Notes under the pieces: generated by a model
Told to the model about the DNA's origin: nothing
Seen by the model: the letters and a program-made list of their open reading frames with translations, nothing else
Databases searched by the model: none
Translations under genes and position numbers: made by a program
Shown here: positions 42,005 to 47,951 of the stretch, in pieces
How the letters are laid out: every line of letters starts with the position of its first letter
How positions within the stretch are numbered: position 1 is the first letter of the stretch
From: Sphingobium lactosutens
GTDB lineage: Bacteria > Pseudomonadota > Alphaproteobacteria > Sphingomonadales > Sphingomonadaceae
DNA: 47,951 nt
Reading direction: 5' to 3'
Assembly: GCF_013393185.1 (NCBI RefSeq)
Contig: NZ_QJQX01000065.1
Span: 1 to 47,951, forward strand

Positions 42005-43172
42005 ATGTTGAGTAACGAGATTATCGTTCGGCTGGCTGGTCGGGGGCGTAATGTCCGACGCTCGGACGGAGGCGGGCTTTTCGTTAACGTCACCTCTGGT
42101 GGGAAGGTGACTTGGTATCTGTCATATCGCCACAAAGGTAAGCAAAAAACGGTATCGGGGGGTAGTTACCCCGAAATAAGTGTCGATATGGCTCGAGTGT
42201 GGCGAGAAGAACTAAAAAGAAAGATTAAGCAAGGCCTCGATCCCTCTGCCTTCAATGCCTTATTAAAAACGCAGGACTATGTCTTTACTACCTTCGAAGA
42301 GTTGGCTCGGGAATGGATGGAAAAGAAAAGTTACGACTGGGATAGGCGGGTTTATAGCAGAATAGAAGTTGTGCTTAAAAATAGTGTTTTTCCATATATA
42401 GGTAATATCAGCGTTAGAGATATTGGGTCGAATGAGGTGTTAGATGTGCTTAAGCGCGTCGAGCAACGTGGAAATCAAGTGCTCCCTCTTGTGATTAGAG
42501 GATATATTAATGGTATTTTCAGGACCGGAATGCCAGACGGAAGGGTGCTTGCAAATCCGTGTGTCGATCTGGATGTAGCGATGCGTAAGCGTCTTCGCGT
42601 GAAGAATTTCTCAGCTTTGCCCGCAAAGGACTTCCCTGCTTTCTATGCGGCTTTGAATGCTGACAGCGGCGCGCGACTTGTACATCTTGCTCTCAGGTGG
42701 ACCATACTGACAATGGTTCGATCAAACGAGACTCGATATGCGCGATGGGATGAATTTGAAGGCTTAAGTGGGCCGGATCCAATTTGGCGAATTCCAGGAA
42801 ATCGTATGAAAGGAAGGAGGGAGCACATATTTCCTCTGCCTCCTCAAGCAATCAAATTGCTCCGCGAAATTAAATATTTAAACATCATTGGTACGTCCGT
42901 TCGAGAGGCTAGCGGGATATATTTATTTCCGACTTCAAGAAATTAGAGTCAAAGTTGTCTTGCAAAATTCAATGATATTTTTATTAAAAAGACTTAATAT
43001 TGGAAATGCAACTGTCCATGGGTTTCGATCTGTGGCAAGTTCTGTTCTTAATGAAGTTGGATTGTTTAATTCAGATTGGATAGAACTTCAATTAGAACAT
43101 TGTGAAAAATGGGTAAGGTCAGTATACAACAAGGAAAGATATATATCGCAGCGTCGATCAATGCTTTATTGA
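42005..43172 (+). pseudogene. P4-type tyrosine integrase, frameshifted
   Basis: The first 313 codons (to 42946) read as a P4-like integrase: an N-terminal DUF4102-like arm-binding domain (VRRSDGGGLFVNVTSGGKVTWYLSYR), a core-binding domain, and a catalytic domain with MVRSNETRYARW and RIPGNRMKGRREHIFPL. The frame then stops; the remainder continues in another frame from about 42950 with SMIFLLKRLNIG, the HGFRS box and the Y in YNKERY. A stop plus frameshift near 42930-42960 inactivates it. GC content is far below that of the neighbours, a sign of foreign origin. No tRNA target was seen. Confidence 0.82.
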
Positions 43173-43267
43173 TGGTCGGACTATCTTGATAAAGCAGAGT
43201 ATGATTCAGGAAAGTTCGAACACCTGTTCGACAAAGAGTCATTGAGAGTGCCGCCCACTGACTGGTT

Positions 43268-43474
43268 TCAATCCGATTGGTAATCGGCTGGAGACGTCAT
43301 CCAGGAATTAATTTGTGATAGGCGCCAAGCAAACGCTCTGGCGCCTATCTTCACAGGTGAAGGAAATGCGCCGATCTGGACATCTCGATAGATTGCGGCC
43401 TTTGACTTGCCGGTTTTGCTGATCACCTCGCTGAGCCGAAGGAATTTTTCATTTACATCAATCGTACAAACCAA
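43268..43474 (-). CDS. AlpA-like excisionase/transcription regulator
   Basis: A 68-residue MerR/AlpA-type helix-turn-helix protein: FLRLSEVISKTGKSKAAIYRDVQIGAFPSPVKIGARAFAW, then LSQINSWM, the standard AlpA layout. Such proteins accompany P4-type integrases and control excision. The frame opens at TTG 43474 directly after AAGGAG, which is too close for an ideal start, so the true start may lie a few codons in. It faces the integrase remnant and shares its lower GC, so it probably came with the same element. Confidence 0.72.
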   Translation of the reverse strand: MVCTIDVNEKFLRLSEVISKTGKSKAAIYRDVQIGAFPSPVKIGARAFAWRLSQINSWMTSPADYQSD

Positions 43475-43607
43475 CTCCTTAAGTCGGTCTGCCCGCAGCG
43501 CAGATCATGCCTCTGGTGCACAGCGAATTCAAGAGAGATCGAAGCAGCACAGCTAAGCAATGTTGATTACGGTATGGTCCGTGAAGTGCTCCCCAAAGTT
43601 CCTCCGC

Positions 43608-43805
43608 TCATAAGTAGAGTCCGGGTTTGTCATGGTGCCCATCTGGGCGGGGTTGCACAAGCCGCCTGGCAGCATCGGCGGGTGTCAGCCCGCCTATCCC
43701 GCTATGCGGACGCACATGGTTGTAATCATCGCGCCAGTTGCTCAGCACTGAGCGGGCATGGCTGAGCGACGCGAACAGCGTCTCGTTCAGGCATTCATCA
43801 CGCAA
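43608..43805 (-). pseudogene. IS3-family transposase (OrfB), C-terminal fragment
   Basis: The last 65 codons of an rve-type integrase: RDECLNETLFASLSHAR, WRDDYNHVRPHSGIGGLTPAD. The catalytic core with the first acidic residues is missing; the fragment is cut at about 43810 where the IS481-like sequence starts. It is a remnant without function. Confidence 0.78.
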
Positions 43806-43873
43806 GCGCCCATTAGGTGTTTAGTCCCGGCCTTTGATGGTGCATTGTTCAGCCAGGAACGGAAGGATGCACT

Positions 43874-44270
43874 ATGGGCCAGATTCTTCACGGGAGCGCC
43901 CGCACGACAGCGGCAGTCCGTCGAGCGATACAACATAGTCAAGAGAGCTTGAGGGTTCTGGCCAAGCGCTACGGCATCAACCAGAAGACCGTCGCCAAAT
44001 GGAAGAAGCGTACGGCAACCCAAGACCTGCCGACAGGCCCGAAGGATGTTCATTCGACGATATTGAGCATTGAGGATGAAGCGATCATCGTCGCCATTCG
44101 CAAGCATACGCTGCTGCCGCTGGACGACTGCCTCTATGCCTTGCAGGCCACGATCCCACACCTGACCCGCTCATCCCTGCATCGCTGCTTGCAACGGCAC
44201 GGCATCAGCCGCCTACCCGAGGTGACGGGCGACAAGGAGCCCAAGCGTGTGAATAAGCCTGCAATGTTGA
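43874..44270 (+). pseudogene. IS481-family transposase, N-terminal fragment
   Basis: About 130 codons carry the helix-turn-helix region of IS481-type transposases: MGQILHGSARTTAAVRRAIQ, LRVLAKRYGINQKTVAKWKKR, then LDDCLYALQATIPHLTRSSLHRCLQRHG. Homology stops near 44265 where an IS3-family element begins, so the rve catalytic domain is absent. A possible left end, TGT, lies at about 43818. The following in-frame codons to 44371 belong to the IS3 element. Confidence 0.8.
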
Positions 44271-44307
44271 CCCCGGTTTGGAGTGGGCCCCTGGGGTTGG
44301 ACAGGTA

Positions 44308-45106
44308 TCAGGCCGCGGATTTGACCATAGTTTTGGCGTGTAACTCCTCAAAGTGCACCGGGCTCAAATAGCCCAGAGCGGAATGCAGTCGGCGTTGATT
44401 GTAGACGCGGTCGATGAAGGGTGGAAGATGGGTGGCGACATCATCGAAAGTCTCGAACGCCATCGGATAGACCGCCTCGACCTTGAGCGTTTTCATGAAG
44501 CTTTCCGCCTTGGCGTTATCGTAAGGATTTCCCGCGCCGGCTCATCGATCCGCTAATGCCATTGGCTGCCAGTAGCGCACGGTAGGAAGCGGCTGCGTAC
44601 TGGGATCCACGCTCCGAATGATGAATGAGGCCCGGTGAGGGCTGCCGACTTGCGATAGCAGTTTCAAGCGCGGCAATGGCGAGGCGGGCATCCATCGACC
44701 GACCGATGGCATAGCCAACCACTCGCCTTGACCATGCGTCGAGGATGATCGCCACATAAGCAAAGCCACTCGCGATCGCGACATAGGTCACGTCTGCAAC
44801 CCAGAGCTGATCCGCACCTGTCAGAGCGACGTGCTTCGCCAGGTCCGGGAAGATCGGCAGATCGTGATCACTGTCAGTCGTTGTGACATATCTCCGCCGT
44901 CTCCGCGGCTGAAGGCTGTGTTCGCGCATCAAACGCTTGATGCGCTTATGATTTGCGCAGATGCCCTGGTACTGAAGGGCCGCCCGTACGCGCCGCCAGC
45001 CATAAGCCTCAAATTCATCGCAGATCGCCATGATTGCGGCCAACAGATGGGCTTCGTCAACCCGCTTCACCCGCCCATGATAATAGGTTGATCGTGCGAT
45101 ACCCAT
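44308..45106 (-). pseudogene. IS3-family OrfB transposase, frameshifted
   Basis: The catalytic subunit reads from GIARSTYYHGRVKR through the rve core (DQLWVADVTYVAIASGF) to about 44518, then shifts frame and continues as MKTLKVEAVYPMAFETFDDV, with YNQRRLHSALGYLSP at the end. GGGAAATCC where GGGAATCC would give GNPYDNAKAES points to a one-base insertion near 44530. The second acidic residue is also changed: HHSERGSQY where HSDRGSQY is usual. Both lesions argue that this copy is dead. Confidence 0.82.
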
Positions 45107-45453
45107 CAGTCTGCACCCCTGGGAGACGGAGATGCCAAGGGGCCGGTGATGACGGATGTAGTCCCGTTTCTCGTCCGCGGTGCGCTTTGCAGAGCCCCCT
45201 TTAGAAACTCCAGTTCGAGGGCCTGCTTGCCGACCAGGCGTTCCAGCGCGGCGATGCGGGCCTCATACTGCTGGATGAGATCAGCCGCTTGCGCGTCATC
45301 GTCGAACTCGCCCGCCTCATACTTCTCAATCCAGACCCTTATCAATTGGCGAGAAACGTCATGACGCTTGGCCAGCCCATGCAATGTTTCGCCGCCCAGA
45401 TATTCCTGAACGACCTGACGTTTGAACTCCATGCTGTGAGAACGGTGTCGCAT
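45106..45453 (-). CDS. IS3-family OrfA (transposase helix-turn-helix subunit)
   Basis: About 115 residues: FKRQVVQEYLGGETLHGLAKRHDVSRQLIRVWIEKYEAGEF is the transposase_8 helix-turn-helix, followed by a leucine-zipper-like stretch (QQYEARIAALERLVGKQALELEFLKG) that pairs OrfA with OrfAB. ATG 45453 is the family start; the frame opens at 45486. It ends at 45106, where the orfB frame begins, matching the programmed-frameshift layout of IS3 elements. Intact itself, but its partner is broken. Confidence 0.82.
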   Translation of the reverse strand: MRHRSHSMEFKRQVVQEYLGGETLHGLAKRHDVSRQLIRVWIEKYEAGEFDDDAQAADLIQQYEARIAALERLVGKQALELEFLKGALQSAPRTRNGTTSVITGPLASPSPRGAD

Positions 45454-45529
45454 TGGCTTTTCTCCAAAAGCCAAACCCACGGTCAATCAATATGGTCCCA
45501 CCTGTCCGACCCCCAGGGGCCCACTCCAA

Positions 45530-46105
45530 TAAGGGGTGAATATCCCGCGCCGATTGACAGTCAGACCGGCTATTGCCGGCGAAACGCTCGATCTCCGGGA
45601 AATACAGCGGCAGGTAATGGGTCAGGATCCGATGCCAGGTCTGGGTCTTCGCCTTCGATATGGCTTCATGCGTCTTCGACATCTCCTGCAGATCGTTGAT
45701 ACCGGCTGCCAGCGGATCGACATAGCGCTGGGTCGCGCCGATCCTCAGCATGGGCAGGATCACTTGCGCGTCCTTGGAATCGTACTTGTCCCAGCCATTG
45801 TGCAGCGCTTCGCTCGTCTGGGCCAGGGCGACCGACGAGATTAGGCGCAACTCAAACCCGGCGGACAGCAATCGATACGCCAGCGTGCGGTGATAGTTGC
45901 CAGTCGCTTCGAATCCGACAATCACGGGCTTGCCAATGATGGTCAGATCGTCGGCCAGGCGATCATAATCCGCCTTCGTCGCCGTCACTGTCATGCGGCG
46001 CCGGCGGCCACCCTCCGGTCGTTCAAGCAGAACTTCCTGGCGGTGCTTGGACATATCGATGGCTACCAGCACGGCGTTGGCGGGAGTAGAACTGCGCTTC
46101 GTCAT
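45530..46105 (-). pseudogene. Second type of IS110-family transposase, N-terminal fragment
   Basis: About 190 codons of a DEDD transposase unlike the terminal copies: VLVAIDMSKHRQEVLLERP (first Asp), VIVGFEATGNYHRTLAY (Glu), DKYDSKDAQVI (Asp pair) and LTHYLPLYFPEIERFAGN. Homology stops at the IS3 element's right end near 45530, so the C-terminal serine domain is gone. ATG 46105 is the natural start. Confidence 0.8.
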
Positions 46106-46248
46106 GATCGGTCAGTCTCCAAAGGGTTGAGTCGACAACTTCACTTTAGAGACCTGCTGGCCGGTCATGGCCGCCTTGATGAAGTCTGCGGGCGCTACGC
46201 GCCCTTGCCTCCATCAAGGCAATCCGGCCTCAAATAAGCCGGTTCCCA

Positions 46249-46584
46249 ATGTGCTATGGCGCCGAATTTATCGCCAATGCCGTCCAGCAATGGCTGCGGC
46301 AGATCGGCGTGAAGACGCTCTACATCACGCCGGGGTCACCATGGGAGAATGGCTATAACGAAAGCTTCAACGGGTCGCTTCGCGACGAACTGCTCAATGG
46401 CGAGATCTTCTACAGCCTCGCCGAGGCCAGGGTGCTGATCGAAGCCTGGCGGCGGCATTACAACACCGTCTGCCCACATAGCAGCCTGGGATACCGACCA
46501 CCGGCACCAGAAACGGCGACACCGCCATATCCGGACGGAGTTGGAGCGAAGCGGAGCCGGAGGCCGGATATGGCGGCGATGGGA
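46249..46584 (+). pseudogene. IS3-family OrfB fragment next to IS copy 2
   Basis: About 105 codons of an rve catalytic domain: YGAEFIANAVQQWLRQIGVKT, then ITPGSPWENGYNESFNGSLRDELLNGEIF with the final Glu, and RRHYNTVCPHSSLGYRPPAPE. The N-terminus is lost upstream of about 46250. The frame runs across the start of IS copy 2 to a stop at 46671, so that insertion probably cut its end. Confidence 0.78.
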
Positions 46585-46846
46585 TTAATCCATCTGTGGA
46601 CGCCCCGATTAACGCAAGTGGTATTTGGAGGTAGGCACGTAGTCGGATGCTGCCATCTGTCCGGCCTCTGATGCAGCGATGATGGCTGCGGGCCCGTATG
46701 GGAGTTCGCGGACCGGAACCACATCACTAACGCGTGCTGATGAAGCACGGTGGATTAACCTGGTTCTTCCGATCCCGTCTCGCCGACTGTTGTGCCATAC
46801 CCTCCTTCGACCGACTACGTTCCGACGACCTCTGGCCCGCCTTGGC
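46585..46846 (-). ncRNA. Candidate IS-encoded guide RNA region, copy 2
   Basis: Same 262-nt downstream noncoding end as copy 1. If the guide RNA is target-specific, identical sequence here implies that both copies would recognise the same target type. No fold was computed. Confidence 0.35.
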
Positions 46847-47872
46847 TTACGCCGTGGCTGCGACCGGAGCTTTGTAAACTTCATCCTTCGTCAGCAGCGC
46901 CCAGACGATCCGTGCCGTCTTGTTCGCCAGCGCAACCGTCACCAGCATGCGTGGCTTGCGCGCCAGCATCTGCTCGAGCCACGAGCCTTTCGCCGCCCCG
47001 CGCTTGCTCGCCTGTAGCACTACCGCGCTACTGCCAATAATCAGCAACCTTCGCAGCGTGCGCTCGCCCATTTTCGAGATAGATCCCAGCTTCTGTTTCC
47101 CACCAGTTGAGTGCTGACGAGGGGTGAGGCCGACCCAAGCGGCGAAGTCACGCCCCTTGGCGAATGTTTCTGACGGCGGCGCAAGCGCGGTGATCGCCGT
47201 TGCCGTGATCGGTCCGATTCCTGGGATCGTCATCAGGCGGCGCGCGACTGCATCCTCGCGAGAGCGCCGGACTATCTCTTTGTCGAGTAGCGCGATCTGC
47301 CGGTCAAGCGTTGCCAGAGTATCAAGCAACACCATACACACCGACCGCACCCCTTCGGGCACCGCTGACCGATCGGAGACCAGCGCCCTGAGCGCTTCCA
47401 GATGCGCCAAGCCCTTGGGTGCGATCCAACCATATTCTGTCATGTGCCCGCGCAGGGCATTGCCGATCTGGGTGCGCTGGCGGACCAGCAGATCACGCGC
47501 CCGGAACACCATCGCGGCTGCCTGCTGTTCCTCAGTTTTCACCGGCACGAACCGCATGCTCGGACGCTGTGCTGCCTCACAGATCGCCTCAGCATCAGCC
47601 ACATCGTTCTTTTGGCGCTTCACAAAGGGCTTCACATACGCCGGAGCGATCAACCGCACATCATGACCGAGCTTGAGCAACTCGCGCGCCCAATGATGGG
47701 CTCCGCCGCACGCCTCCAACACAATTAGGCAACGTGGATGAGCGGAAAAGAAGGGCAACAACTTCGAACGCGTGATCTTCTTGCGCAAAATCGCATGGCC
47801 TGACGCATCTACCCCATGCGCCTGAAAAACATGCTTGGCGATATCCAACCCGATTATGCTAACTTCCGACAT
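46847..47872 (-). CDS. IS110-family DEDD transposase, copy 2
   Basis: Identical in translation to the 341-residue protein at 263-1288, with the same ATG and upstream GGGAGG, and intact D10, E53, D90, D93 and C-terminal STGG serine region. Lack of any divergence from copy 1 implies recent duplication, gene conversion, or that both are one element seen twice in a circular or repeat-ended assembly. Confidence 0.92.
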   Translation of the reverse strand: MSEVSIIGLDIAKHVFQAHGVDASGHAILRKKITRSKLLPFFSAHPRCLIVLEACGGAHHWARELLKLGHDVRLIAPAYVKPFVKRQKNDVADAEAICEAAQRPSMRFVPVKTEEQQAAAMVFRARDLLVRQRTQIGNALRGHMTEYGWIAPKGLAHLEALRALVSDRSAVPEGVRSVCMVLLDTLATLDRQIALLDKEIVRRSREDAVARRLMTIPGIGPITATAITALAPPSETFAKGRDFAAWVGLTPRQHSTGGKQKLGSISKMGERTLRRLLIIGSSAVVLQASKRGAAKGSWLEQMLARKPRMLVTVALANKTARIVWALLTKDEVYKAPVAATA

Positions 47873-47951
47873 GGACGCCTCCCTAAAGTGGTGTTCAACA
47901 CCTCCACTGTGGCACATCGATGCCGTCGGGGGGCGTCCACCCCATCACTAA

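Larger units (their letters stand above)
44278..45529 (-). mobile_element. IS3-family element, complete ends but damaged transposase
   Basis: Imperfect inverted repeats of 28-29 bp bound the element: 44278-44305 (starting TTGGAGTGGGCCCCTGGGG) and 45501-45529 (its complement with a one-base length difference). Inside are orfA and orfB on the minus strand in the usual IS3 order. The left end interrupts an IS481-like gene and the right end adjoins a truncated IS110-family gene, so flanking sequence was lost after or during insertion. Confidence 0.78.
46585..47951 (-). mobile_element. IS110-family element (IS1111-like layout), copy 2
   Basis: A second copy of the 1-1367 element, in the same orientation, ending exactly at the last base of the window. 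Every region I compared by eye is identical. Sub-terminal inverted repeats are at 46596-46606 and 47930-47940. Its left neighbour is a truncated IS3-type orfB. Confidence 0.87.

Noticed and set aside
1..47951. CRISPR arrays, restriction or toxin-antitoxin systems
   Set aside because: No regularly spaced repeats and no defence-type proteins were found in any frame.
46585..47951. Two independent old insertions
   Set aside because: Full identity of the two copies in every region compared argues for a recent copy or one element seen twice, rather than old separate insertions.

Overview
The window looks like part of an alphaproteobacterial genome of the Sphingomonadaceae (Sphingobium/Novosphingobium/Sphingomonas type). 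This rests on the high-GC coding style, a large TonB-dependent receptor, a lignostilbene dioxygenase, LigF-type glutathione transferases, and a czc efflux operon with gene content typical of that family. No rRNA, tRNA, plasmid replication gene or CRISPR array was seen.

The window begins and ends with the same 1,367-bp insertion sequence (IS110 family, IS1111-like layout) in direct orientation, and both copies appear identical. It is therefore either an IS-bounded segment (composite-transposon-like, or an assembly contig that broke at a repeat) or a circle of about 46.6 kb written with a terminal overlap.

Layout. 1-1.4 kb: IS copy 1. 1.4-6.4 kb: a small unrecognised ORF, a CPA1-type Na+/H+ antiporter, a secreted M28 peptidase and a secreted ThuA-like protein. 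6.4-17.4 kb: an apparent lignin-aromatics locus. A leftward operon holds a TonB receptor, two overlapping LigF-like GSTs, an acyl-CoA ligase, a PQQ/haem alcohol dehydrogenase lipoprotein and a metal-dependent amidohydrolase. A MarR regulator lies upstream, and lignostilbene dioxygenase is divergent. 17.5-23.5 kb: czcCBA-type metal efflux plus a small His/Cys-rich secreted protein. 23.6-25.2 kb: a scar of three truncated genes (LysR, PQQ glucose dehydrogenase, OprB porin). 25.3-31.7 kb: type II NADH dehydrogenase, then a TetR regulator divergent from acyl-CoA dehydrogenase, thiolase, SDR and thiolase. 31.8-35.1 kb: a secreted beta-helix protein and a second antiporter. 35.2-41.2 kb: a D-amino-acid locus (DAACS-type transporter, DgcA-like racemase, DgcN-like DUF1611 protein, LysR regulator, exported D-aminoacylase). 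41.5-46.6 kb: a decayed mobile region with a truncated depolymerase, a broken low-GC P4-type integrase, an AlpA-like regulator and nested IS fragments (IS3, IS481, IS110 families). 46.6-48 kb: IS copy 2.

Two gene sets make functional sense as units. In the first, the GST pair could cleave beta-aryl ethers; the PQQ dehydrogenase, ligase and amidohydrolase could then oxidise, activate and split the resulting phenylpropanone side chain, while the dioxygenase handles stilbenes. In the second, an exported D-aminoacylase could release D-amino acids, the transporter import them, and DgcN/DgcA convert D-glutamate to N-acetyl-L-glutamate. Two CTAT-N11-ATAG boxes, one before dgcN and one in the lysR/D-aminoacylase promoter region, suggest that one LysR regulator controls the set. 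Functional assignments come from motifs and family recall; no database search was possible.
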